From NCBI RefSeq assembly GCF_013343215.1, contig NZ_CP039144.1, positions 186,001 through 250,000 on the forward strand: 64,000 nt of DNA, given 5' to 3'. The stretch is from Acinetobacter sp. 10FS3-1. Its GTDB lineage: Bacteria; Pseudomonadota; Gammaproteobacteria; Pseudomonadales; Moraxellaceae. Below the pieces are notes generated by a model that was not told the DNA's origin, made no database searches, and saw nothing but the letters and a program-made list of their open reading frames with translations. Positions 54,401 through 63,700 of this stretch are shown here, piece by piece. Numbering within the stretch: the stretch's first letter is position 1; each line of letters starts with the position of its first letter. The translations under genes were made by a program, and so were the position numbers.

Positions 54401-56864
54401 TACGATTAAGGATTGCATCTTGGTTCTCTAGGGAAATCGAGAGTTGATTTTGAACTTTTTTCCATTCATCCTGAATTTCAACCAGTGAACGAGATTCTGG
54501 CATGGTGTAAGGGTAGAGGTCTTTTGTCAGACCCATGTTATTGACCATTTCACGTTCATAGACCGCATCACGCTCGTTTTTCAGCGTTACTGACAGGTCT
54601 TTAAGTGACTTAATCTCTTTTTCGATTTCAGGTAACAGGAATAGCTTTGCATACAAGCGATAGCTTTGCGCCGTTTGTACTTGCTTTACCATATTTGGGT
54701 CATCAGATTTGATGAATTGACGAGGAACGTAGGTCGCTTCCTGAACCACCAACTCCAATTCACTGTATAGCTCGTTTGGATTCTCAAAAACCAGAGTGTC
54801 TGCACCAGATTCAGCCACAGTATCAAGCTGTGTGCCATCTTGAGTGACTGGCAAAATTACGTCTGATGAAATCGGCTCTACTGCTTCATCGTCAATGTAC
54901 TCAACAAACTCTTGATGCTCTTCTGCAAACGTCACCGGTTCACCAGAAATAGATACAACTTCGGATTCCAGAGTGCTATCCGTGGCAGAAGCATTAGGTT
55001 CGGGGTTGTTGTCCTGGTCTAAATCGTTTCCCTGACTACCAATAGGAGCGATCTGTTCAAGAGCTTCATCCAGAGTGGCATTCACATCCACTTTGCCAAA
55101 TGCGCCATTCAAGGCAGCTTGCATGTTCTGGATATACTCTTCACGCGCCAGTAATGTTTTCTTGCGCTCTTCTGCACCGACTTGTTGAATGAATGCTAGG
55201 GCATCATTGTCGATTGAATTTGAGATCGCTTCTACGCTGATTGGTTGATCTACGTCTACATCCAGTGAAGCTTGTGCCGGAGCCGGAACGTCTGAATTTT
55301 CAAGCTGCTCAACTTCTTCTTCAATCTGAGCATACATGCCTTCAACAATTTCATTCACCTGAGCATCTGTTGGACCCGAAGTGATGGTTGCTTGTGGAGC
55401 CGACATTTCAGAAGCAGGGCGTAGATTGGTTTTGGCAATCAATTCCTCAAGTGATGTTGGTTCCATTTCATCAATAGCATCATTGTCGATTACCGGTAAT
55501 TCTGGCTCTACATAAGGTGGTGGCGCAGTATCGAGGTTAAAATCAAGCGGTTCTTCCTCTGCAACCGGAGTTGGCGCAACAGGTTCCACTTGAGCTTCCT
55601 GAACAGGCTCTTGTTTCAAATAGACCGCTTGGTAATCACGAGCAAACTGTAGAGCATCTGCAACGCTATATTTATTGTTTTCAGCAGAAAGAGGGTGGTT
55701 GCCAGAGAGGTTGTGAACATACGTTTCAACATAGTCTTGGCGTTCTTTCATTAAGCGGAAAAGGTTGTTCGGATTAAGCAGCTCTTTTTCAAACTCGCCG
55801 TCCTTATCGCGTGTCAGGAAGTACCATTGCTGATCTTCTTGATTTTTTCGTAAGTAATACAGGTTATCGTCTGCACCAGGACCTTTTATCGGCTCACGGA
55901 AGCTTAGCAATGACAGGGAAATACGGTTTAGGTCGCGCAAGTCTTGACTGAGTTTTTCGAGTTCAGCTTCAATGCTTTCTTTACTCAGACCATTTTCACG
56001 GACATTATTTTGGTTCAGCGTGTTATGTGCAGATCGGTTGAGAGTATTCAGCGTGAAATCTGCATCAGCGAATAGGACCGCCTTATCACCCCAGGTAGGG
56101 TGTTCACTAGGTAAATGATTGAAGATTTCAGGTACTTCGCGTAAATCTTCAAATGCCAGTATGGTTCCGTTCTCTTGAACAGACACCGCTTGCATAAATG
56201 GAGACAGCTTCTCTTTGCGAATGACAGAATCATCGTGACCATCAGCATAAGCAGCATCTTGTGACGGATATACTTTGATTAGGGCATTGCCTTTGTAACC
56301 AAATTCAGAAAGGGTTTCCATTGGCATACTGTCGATCTGGTGTGCACGTACATACAGAGAAGATGAGTTTTGAACAAAATCATCATATTCTTGCTTGAGC
56401 GTGTTTTCCTGATTACAGCTCACCACATAGTAATCTTTATTGTCTTTTTGGTACGCAGTACGGTTATTCAGGAATAGATTGCGCCATTCTGTATGAGACT
56501 GTTGCGGAGCCGTAAAAGGGGTAATCTCACTGCGAGGGATACTCTTAATATCACCACGCCCCATATTTAGAAAGACATTCTGGAAGTTACGAGGATTCAG
56601 ACCAGAGCTGCCATTAGGGTTGTTATAGACCAACGCCATACGGTTACGATGTTCTGGAATTTCAGAAGGAATGATTTTGAATCCGTTGTTTTTCAATGCT
56701 GCATAGAAGTCATCGGGCTTTTGATTAGAAAGCGCAATAGCTTGTTGAACATCGTTAATGAGTAGGACACTCAAACGCTCGCGGTACTTGTTCTGTTCAG
56801 ACAAAGCCAAATCAGCACCGAAACGTCTCAAGTCAAGCCAGGTAATCTGATCTTGTGAAGCCAT
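48444..56864 (-). CDS. Giant polyvalent protein with LPD1-type metallopeptidase domain
   Basis: A 2806-residue cytoplasmic-type protein. Most of it has no recognised domain. Acidic, Pro/Glu-rich linkers lie around residues 400-700, with long helical stretches elsewhere. Near the C-terminus is an LPD1-type domain. It begins FGMNAVEFGN, continues through LGTGLAFASRGSKGAAAHYD and reaches SLAHEWFHSLDNY with the HEWFH motif at about residue 2379. A later block YWATPWELFARTGEA, whose Glu could be the third zinc ligand, lies some 320 residues on. Such polyvalent proteins of conjugative elements and phages are proposed to travel with the DNA and act in the recipient. I start at ATG 56864; two GTG codons four residues earlier are possible but lack a ribosome-binding site. 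Confidence 0.82.
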   Translation of the reverse strand: MASQDQITWLDLRRFGADLALSEQNKYRERLSVLLINDVQQAIALSNQKPDDFYAALKNNGFKIIPSEIPEHRNRMALVYNNPNGSSGLNPRNFQNVFLNMGRGDIKSIPRSEITPFTAPQQSHTEWRNLFLNNRTAYQKDNKDYYVVSCNQENTLKQEYDDFVQNSSSLYVRAHQIDSMPMETLSEFGYKGNALIKVYPSQDAAYADGHDDSVIRKEKLSPFMQAVSVQENGTILAFEDLREVPEIFNHLPSEHPTWGDKAVLFADADFTLNTLNRSAHNTLNQNNVRENGLSKESIEAELEKLSQDLRDLNRISLSLLSFREPIKGPGADDNLYYLRKNQEDQQWYFLTRDKDGEFEKELLNPNNLFRLMKERQDYVETYVHNLSGNHPLSAENNKYSVADALQFARDYQAVYLKQEPVQEAQVEPVAPTPVAEEEPLDFNLDTAPPPYVEPELPVIDNDAIDEMEPTSLEELIAKTNLRPASEMSAPQATITSGPTDAQVNEIVEGMYAQIEEEVEQLENSDVPAPAQASLDVDVDQPISVEAISNSIDNDALAFIQQVGAEERKKTLLAREEYIQNMQAALNGAFGKVDVNATLDEALEQIAPIGSQGNDLDQDNNPEPNASATDSTLESEVVSISGEPVTFAEEHQEFVEYIDDEAVEPISSDVILPVTQDGTQLDTVAESGADTLVFENPNELYSELELVVQEATYVPRQFIKSDDPNMVKQVQTAQSYRLYAKLFLLPEIEKEIKSLKDLSVTLKNERDAVYEREMVNNMGLTKDLYPYTMPESRSLVEIQDEWKKVQNQLSISLENQDAILNRINRIEVAFDRSLESSRLVYSENEKEDQQALDDRVTKAYQTLFSNESYRQPEKLDLLVDHATRTMMESQYPLRDITVINKSRLPRFNRAFGRRYQNSRFLKAKLRIKKAKKHHTITNEMPALKILHNQIGDHLKGFGKAAGIVSDVAVMLKGLENITGENQFDIDTPTSNLTRMMRGFADKDLNDSASTNYMNGIKRGSQEIKDTYGFRYSDQAFKDAKDKLNLWTAAQVEESNPKLKETLLFKDGRTVGDFVQHENNINNQVALAAYFTTNFVPPVQPSLDGVKSIGWAMGRPGQVDQFKVIPYDLNADLDTAKYQPMKSRNYEVALEESYDQFRLNYVFSQLNIEAEEAPKIEQIAKLIRSSKPENEAEFKALSKELWFAELSYDDFKDANFKLIEPETDEQKADVAHDLTVGNTVISGLSGDEVDRLTRTTVLAKILADGPIERLDYDVLPESSIATVYAKTLEPSQEFKALREYFRPSLDDLSIKFENPTQYVNDMSERAVQAWNDLITMLPQIQSDKLDIVLPTMSSNMDSPIYRLLPETISYKALKGLNSDLGLGAAAENWKVSEATIYLTDYIENFVGSKNMPISQNDALLLNVNGYIKALARHNGRDEYIDKPMMYFPRLDNSQLSDEYKANINFTPKLFDFLNKQNKQVASISSFPQAQSYNLRSIQADFLANLDYGAIKRDIALLDTKPMFGSFSHFDNYTQKPEFKNAQSVDDLIDAQLKEPFVGVPMVLYKSRGFNANDLSHLRAVPSYVKIPDSSNLEPLGSKAVLAQNLRPNAFNERFDLDQHIEELKNAEPVDIPRTIFTASAINLFKDELDNKNHPFYDPFTIKADLDEVAIHEDMSSKMITDHNSLKDYYRESLIYQAELLANAVEKIKADPNHPKHNMPQSELETANVYLVNYADDKFPILVVDHKDTNRHAISAKGSVYSVGSVDLGNKANLELQADNITKATGFGAIVESNNLVERLVLDTTEITLSPLKAQDLDPNTTELVKARCASDLQNNIAWHFANILNSKKSALGHALVMKPSTDTELARFKLVDVRQSDAHKAVEDGWKVITSHGFDDSGNKYQEVSQAEKLNTMLQASDLLPKDFEATRQLLSGKDNATGNDNRGYFGDVGTKLRGAHKDRYGYNFSIDNIRQMSNAEAQSLVNKSKIWTKPDFKEVAARTGDMKFAIVAQAFYDMLPGKPKLLESAEKDIMKRVYSLGFYNDMVSGVRNATNLSNSLTDFASKISQLSSELNNSYGRSLGVHNLERLYSTKKSYSDHSVSNILLDAPSYINPLFSELREPNLKSYPFHPLLNTALQKATGKLLNPKNSKYEFQNIYEHINDFSEDPVKDKQISKEFALYIQTGELTTNLVDKLGYYAAKEIKESNVPVRSYEEVLAELPEPTQEKEATPKQPKEPKPSAPENSLDRDSKTMAVVTPVDGREGVIHQEVKSSRWGMLSSTRIGEDYRQGKNADAFDLRNTFGMNAVEFGNSTPLYVRQEVANLAFDAMRDLAKVLNLDESKISLGTGLAFASRGSKGAAAHYDLANNIINLSGQNGAGSLAHEWFHSLDNYLGKLEKNYLLDKKFDLPTATVNATHFLSDMVARGYEPRTPMAKMMVDIMESMRFKSPEQPKAAPAEVEPGNQKLSYLLSAKKSELQLEWYDKASKLQGTGPTFSVAGVEPKGNDLEEYLKWTLKKSESIAENYNNKVEKVFAKDAKHCKDDTNLSGFKYASDQFSTLIEKSTPQFGISSVTTFVKTQYPHYSEKQRKEVIDGLVKDISSQSIADQMGGLHCKLMAVQSALYMRDQILKYAPDHLKSEDKVSEFVRSHSVTNLLELPKPTPAAVAVVASADAQAVAEKIPTEFYRFAQRQDKRGGKDYWATPWELFARTGEAYINKKLEDLGFKNTFLASGNSTIESPILPVGPELEEIEKKVDALVEYIGQHILQSSKVNVAENELSQSKENTLDAEKDKECKNEKGQELEREDGLTM

Positions 56865-57114
56865 ACGTTTCACCACTTTTATAATTGATTTATCAAATAG
56901 GTCGAAATGAGCCTATGCCATCAAGTTTATATCAAAACCCTGCATTCCCATAGGTTAGAAGTTGTATATACAGACAAGTTTTTTGATTATTTTTCTCGTT
57001 TTTCACCGGGGGAAATTCGCCGTAGTAGAGCATTAAAAATTAAGATTTCTCCATTTCTTAAACAAGAAAAAATAATATTCAATGCTTTTCTTTATTTATC
57101 ATTGTCTTACAGTG

Positions 57115-57662
57115 TTTTTGGAGTAGAGGGTTTTTTAATTAATTTTAAAATTAATGTAGAATGTTTTCCTATAAATATCATAACTTTACTTAGTTTTTGG
57201 AGTGAAGGGTTTTTATAAGCTTAGAGAATTTATTTTTTGGAATTTGCTACCAGTCTGGGTCTACCATAAATCACCACCTCCAACTTCCCTATTGTAGAAT
57301 AAAAAAACAATGTAGATACTTTTAGCTTAAATATCAATAGTTTACTTATTTTTTGGAGTGAAGGGTTTTTAATTTAATTTTAGAAATTAATGATAATAGT
57401 TTTCTTATATTTATCATGTGCTTATAAAGTTTTTGGAGTAGAGGGTTTTTTAATAAAAAAAATTAATTCATCAAGAAACTTACTTTGCTATTCACCTAAC
57501 AACAGAAGGAATAATAAAAAATAATGTAGGTACTTTTTCCATAAATATCATTAATTTACATAACTTTTGGAGTGAAGGGTTTTTAGTTTAATTTTAAAAT
57601 CAATGTAGATAGTTTCCCTTTAAATATCAGTATTTTACAAATTATTTGGAGTGAAGGGTTTT
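57115..57662. repeat. Six copies of a GGAGTGAAGGG-centred repeat, about 79-bp period
   Basis: TTTTTGGAGTGAAGGGTTTT-type cores occur at 57115, 57194, 57350, 57430, 57565 and 57645. The spacing is 79, 156, 80, 135 and 80 bp, that is, near multiples of 79 with one irregular step. Between cores are similar A+T-rich stretches (ATTAATGTAGA, then TAAATATCA). The array lies upstream of the 2806-residue gene and downstream of the other giant gene. It holds no convincing gene. Confidence 0.88.
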
Positions 57663-57670
57663 ACTCCATA

Positions 57671-57697
57671 AAAAAAGCCACCCTAAGGTGACTTTTT
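57671..57697 (-). terminator. Intrinsic terminator after the second giant gene
   Basis: AAAAAGTCACC pairs with GGTGGCTTTTT (one wobble pair) around a short loop on the - strand, followed by T residues. It lies 15 bases after the stop. Confidence 0.75.
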
Positions 57698-57711
57698 GTG
57701 ACAACTAGGAA

Positions 57712-60700
57712 TTAAAGTGCCATTCCCAACTGTTCTTCTTCTGGTTTTTTCTTCGCTGCTGATACCTTCTCTAACCGCTCTGCCATTGCCAGACGTTGAG
57801 GGTCTTGCTTCAAGAAATTCTCATATTCCTTCTTGTAATGAGCATCGAACTCTTGAGGTGTCATTTTCTCAATCACATCGAGCTTACCGCGCAGTTCTTC
57901 TTCACGCTCAACATTACGCACATCCAGGCTTTGCAGTTCAGAAAGTTCATGTTTGATGTAAAGCAGATGGTCACGTAAACGCATTTCCGGCAAGTTTTCT
58001 TTAATGTGGTCCATTGCCACATTGATGAAATCTTTGTAGGAAGTAACGATCTGTTCACGCTCTGTACCCATTGGACGAGCATTACCCATGATTCTCTCTT
58101 GTTCAAAGCCAAGAGCGTTGTTATCACCACGGTCACGGCGTACCAACCAGTCGTTGTTACCCATGTTCTTTTCTTTTTGCCCTTCGATAGTGACAGCTTC
58201 ACCACAGCGAGCAAACTCTTCCAGAATGGTAGACCAGTAGTTTGTACTACGTCCTTGCATAGCGTCGAGATAAAGAGCGTCACGATGGAATACAGTAGTA
58301 TTCAGTACAGTATGGCGGTGAGCCATGTAATTGAATACGTCCAGTGCATGACCCTTACCGTTTTCAGCCTGAATGGTTTTTTCAGGGAACTGATCACGCA
58401 TTTTTTCCAGTAAGAAACGTGTTGCTGCAAGTGCATCCACATCCTCAACCAAGTCTGGGATAACAACTTTTGCAATGTGAGAACGTGCAGTTTGGCTAAA
58501 CGCATTGAATCTTGCTTTCAATGTTTTTTCATCCATACCCGCAGCTTCGTACTCTTCTGCCATAGTTTTACGATATTCAGGCAGTTCATAGTTATAGGCT
58601 GTATCCTTGTTACCAAAAATCCAACCAACCGCTTTTTCACGGTACTCTTCCATCTTAATGTTACGCTTGGATTTATCATTAAGATTCTGGTCCATGACAT
58701 GCTCCGTTAAGCTATCGTAGAAATAGTTTTTACGGTTTGCTTCACGCGCTTTGAACACTTTAACGATTTCATCAGCAGCAGCTTTGCCATATTCAGGTGA
58801 ATGAGCACCCGCTTTATGTGCCATAGCAATTACCCGCATCTTGTAATGTTCTTCCTTCTCGCGCAAATTACGAATCACGCCATCTAGGTCTACTTTCTCG
58901 TAGTTTGGACGACGAATATTCTCAATCATCACACCCATTACTTTTGCTGCATCACTAACAGCCTCCGAGCGAGTGCTTCCTAGCTCTTCGGACAAGAAGC
59001 GATTACGCATAAAGCGTTCAAGTTTAGGGTTTTTCTGAACCTCAATATCCATCATGGCATTATCGAGAGCATGGAACCATTCGTGAGCAAATGAGCCGTA
59101 GCCTTTCTTCTTGGTCAAGTTGATCACACGGAAATCGCTTTCATAGTGCGCCAATGCACTTTGACTTCCACGAGAACCGTTTGCCAGTGCCATTAAGCCG
59201 TCAAAGCCCACCATACGGTCAGGAATGTCGATCATCTTAGCAAGGGCAGCACAGCCGTCATAAGCTAGGTTAAGAGCTTCCTGACGGTCTTTCTGGTTCA
59301 AATAGTTACCAAACTCACATGCCTTGAATCCAAAGCGGTGTTGCAGCTCTTCTGCTGTGACATTACGCCCATTACGGTCGCTAAAGTCATTCACCATAAG
59401 TTTCGGGTCATCAACAGTCGGCATAAGGGATTTCTTCGACGACATTTCCTTCATTTCGTTGTTGATGCTATTCATAATCTCGTTTAGTTCTTCACGAGCA
59501 TTACGACGGCGTTCTTGCCATTCTTTTTTGCGTAGTGTTTCTTCTGTTTCAGTTTTCGGATTTAGTGCTTTGTACACCATATTCAACTGATCATCATTCA
59601 AAGAAGCTTTTAGCTGTTTGTTTTCAAGCAGTGAATAATAGTGAACACCCTTTGGTAAACGATCACGGAAACTTGAATGACGGAATACCTGTGAATAAGC
59701 TTTACCCATTTCATAAGAAAGATCAGTGATCTTGCTAAAATTCTGCGCAAGAGTATCAACATCCTTGAGACGAGCAGGGTCTTGATCAGCAAGGCGATCT
59801 CGTGCTTTTAGCACCACATCAAAACTTTGCTGTTCTTTCCAGAACTGCTGAATCTGTCTGTACGGAGCCTTGAAGTTACGTTGAACTTCCTCATGGAATT
59901 TAGGGTTTGCTTCCCATGATGAATACACATCACTTAATGCCTTGCGAATATCGGTCAGGTTGGTCTTGTCGATCACCGCATTACGGATATCCGTTACAAC
60001 CTGGTTATAAACTACACCTACACGAGTAATCTGTTCTGGGCTAGTGTTTACAGCAGTTGGAAAATCAGGCTGTGAAGGCATGATTTTACGCAGACAGTCA
60101 GTGATCAAGTATGCGCGAACATCAATACCTTTTTCCTGAGCATATTCAACGGAGGTCTTTTTCCACATTTTATTCAGTTTCAAAATACCTTCCATTTGTT
60201 TCAGTGTCATAGCTTCGATCTGAGAAACAGTCAATGTGACGTTATACAGGTCTTTTTTCGCACCAGGAATCTTGTAGCCAGTATCTTCAATTTGATCACC
60301 ACTTGGGGTTTTTGGCGTTGAAGATTTACGTGGAGCAGGGGCAATCGGAGTAGCTGATTCTTGCTGTTCAGAAGTAGGCTGCGGAATCTTAGGAGGTTCA
60401 ACTTTCGGCTCCTTAGGTTCCTTCGGCTCTGTAGGTTCTACTACAGGCTCCTTCGGCTCATTAGGCTCTACAACAGGTTCCGGCTGTGGTTGTGGTTTTA
60501 CTACAGGTTCCTTAGGTTCTTTTGGCGGTACAGGCGGTGAAATATGTTCCTGATTGTTTGTTGCTTCAATCACTTCAACCGCGTGTTTTTGCTCTTCCAG
60601 ATCAGCACCGGCTTCACAGTCTGATGCAATCATATTCAGTGTGGCATTCTTGTCATTTAGAATACTCGTATCCAGTCCTTCAATCACATTACGGATGTTA

Positions 60701-63700
60701 TGTGGCGCGTCTGGCAAGGCGGTTGGAACAGATAGTAAAACAAAACCATCAGACAACTTTTGCTTGTTGAACTCGTGCACAGACGGAAGCACAGCAATTG
60801 ACGCATGCTTGGTTTCTGTTGCCGGTTGGTATGCCATAACAGCATTGTGCGGGTTCAGGACGCTTTCAGGCGGTTTGCGGTTATGATCAGCCATGCTTGG
60901 CAGTAAAGCAGCCTTAGTCGCTTCATAGCCCTCTTTAATCAAGCGTGATGCTATTACCTGTTGATAAGGGCCAATACGGTGTGTACGAGCTACCGGAAGC
61001 GTAGTGCCTTGAATGTTTGCCAGATTATTAGCATTGTTCAGGACTTGGCTAACTGCGCGTGGACCCGCGAAATAAGCACTGTCTGAGGTACGGCGATTAG
61101 ATTCAACCACCTGGTCTTTAAACTCTTTTTTACTGTAGACATGACCAAAAGAAAAAGCTGTGTCGATTCGGTTGGTGTATTCCACTGGTAGATCAGGTGG
61201 AACCACCAGGAAACGTCCAACCAGTTCTTCATTACCAGTCAAGCGAACCACGTTGTAGTCATCAGGACTGCCAAGAGCTTCCATTTGGTTTTGAACGTCT
61301 TGCATTAAGAATTTATGCAAGTCATCAACACTGGCAATGTTGGCTTGACCAAAACGAACAGTATGCGCCGACAGCTCATGTTGAACGTCCACAATCGTCA
61401 TCAAAGCTTTGCTGTTGTCAGCAATTGGACTAACAATATCTGTGCCTAGAGAGTAGTAGATACCAGTGTTATAAGCTGCTTGATCTGAGAGAGCTGCACG
61501 GAGAGGGGCAACTTCCTTGCCTTTGGTCGCAATTTCATTTTCAAGTTGCGCTTTAAGAGCATTTTTCTCTTCAAGGTATTTGACCTGATAATTACCTTTA
61601 AGCTTTGCATCCTCAGGCGGTTTCACAAATTCCGGCAACAACACATACGCACCATGCTCTTTGCCTTTTGGTGGAATCTCATAAACAAAGAGGTCAGCAC
61701 GGTTGAACTGATGATTGTTAGGATGATCAGGGTTTTGCTTTTTCGCTTCCTTCTGATCAGAAAGATTGATGGCATCCAAGATCATTTGAGGTGGCATAGC
61801 AAACACGTTTTCACGCATTGAAGCTAAGGCAATATTGCCATACGCATCATCTAAGCCCTTAAAGACTTCACTAGAACGAATCTCAAGATCGGTATTATCC
61901 AAGCGTTTAAGCATACCCGCCGTAGGATAAGGTAGGTCGTGCAAATCAATCTTCGCTGTCATAGACAGAGGAATTGCAGCATCTACCGGGCGATACGGTT
62001 CCGGTGGGATTTCCTGACCAGTTCTTTCGAGATAATCTTCATACTCGCGTTTGTCCAGGTAATCGTCCTGGTCATCCTCTTCAAAACGTCTGCTTGGGCG
62101 AGCTACATCAAGTTCAACCACTTTTGCAGTAATCTCTTTGTTTAGCGCATCAAAAGACATTTCATGTAGGTTATCGACTGTACCTAAACGAGCACTGTTG
62201 ATTTTTTCCCACGCCAAGTCAGTATCAGTATTACGGTTTGCACCCGGACCATCACGGTATGCCAGTTGTTTAGCGATATCGTTTAGATCAGCCGGAAGAA
62301 TACGCATGTACGACAGATTTGCATTAGTGCGTGTCACCACATCCAAGTTCTGTTGATACGAAAATTCAGAACTTTCAAACATGCCTAAGTTGTTTTTGAA
62401 CTGATTTACCGCAGTGCCAATGAAGTCATGGGTAACATCAGACAGACTTTGTGGGTTCGGCTGAACTTCATAACGGCGTTCACGAATCGTCGGCTGCATG
62501 TATTCAAAGACTTGGCTGAATTGTTTATCAGAGTTCAAGGTGTTGGCAATGTAATCCGGCACTTTGCCTGTAGAGTTGTCATAAGGTTCAATTGATACAT
62601 TCTTATGGAACAACACATCAGCAGCTTGAATCGCAGTTAAAGCAGTCTGGTAGTCCAGGGCGTTATCGAATTGCGTAGTAACACTTGGGTCCGAAATCAG
62701 GCTGAGTTTCAGGTTTGCACTGTCTACAGTAAAGTCATCTAAAGATGGCACACCATTTTTGTAATAGTTCGCAGTCTTGTCATTGATGCTCTTAAACAAG
62801 CGTTCAGCAGCTTCAATTAATGCTTCTTCATCTTCTGCTTCTAGCTGTTTTTTGTGGACGGCAATCAGGTTTTCCATGTTGGTTGCCACATCACCGCTAA
62901 AGCCTAAATCTGTATAGAGCTTATTACGGCTATATGCAGCAAAACCGAGTGCAGCAGCATCACGCAGATTGCGTACACTCAACTCTTCTTGAGTGTCAGG
63001 CTTAATGTCGCCCAATTCGATACTGTTGATCTGGAATGGTTTATCGCTGTTTGCACGGTTCATCACCCAGACATGCTTACGGTCAGCAGGGTAGTCATCG
63101 TGATTTAGCGAAGGGATAAAGTTCTGAACATAGTGCAGGGCTTTACCTTGTTGATGTGTCGCGCTCGCACCTAAGCGATAGTAGCTTTCATTAAAATTCA
63201 CGCATGCTGCCTGAGCTTCAACATAGCTAGTTTTCACTTGGGTTACATCAAGTGTTGGGTTCTTCAAGGACTGATCGTAAGCGATCACACCTGGAACGAT
63301 GTGGCTTAAAATGTCTGCTGCTGCCTGTGCCTTGAACTGAATATGATCACCAACACCGAGCATTGGGTTAGTTATACCGTATTGTTCTTTGCTTTGTAGT
63401 TTTAACCAGTCCTGTACAGCTTTATTGCTAGACAGCATCGGAATAATACTTTGACCTGATGCACGTTCAATCATGTGAGCATCACGCGCAATTTTGGTCA
63501 GGTTGTCGAAGATACGTGTATCAGCAAGAATGTTATTTGGAGAAGAGTTTTCCAATTCAGCATATAGCTCTGCGCCATTTTGCAGCAGCAATTTAGCGTA
63601 TTCACGTAGACGTTCCTGAATAACAAAATCAGCTACCGCAGTGTTGATGTTTTCTTGAGGTTGAGCATTGTCAAAATCAGGAAGTTTAACCACGGTGATG

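Noticed and set aside
56907..57218. 103-codon + strand reading frame upstream of the 2806-residue gene
   Set aside because: Its C-terminal part is made of the GGAGTGAAGGG repeats, it has no ribosome-binding site, and its composition is that of A+T-rich non-coding DNA.
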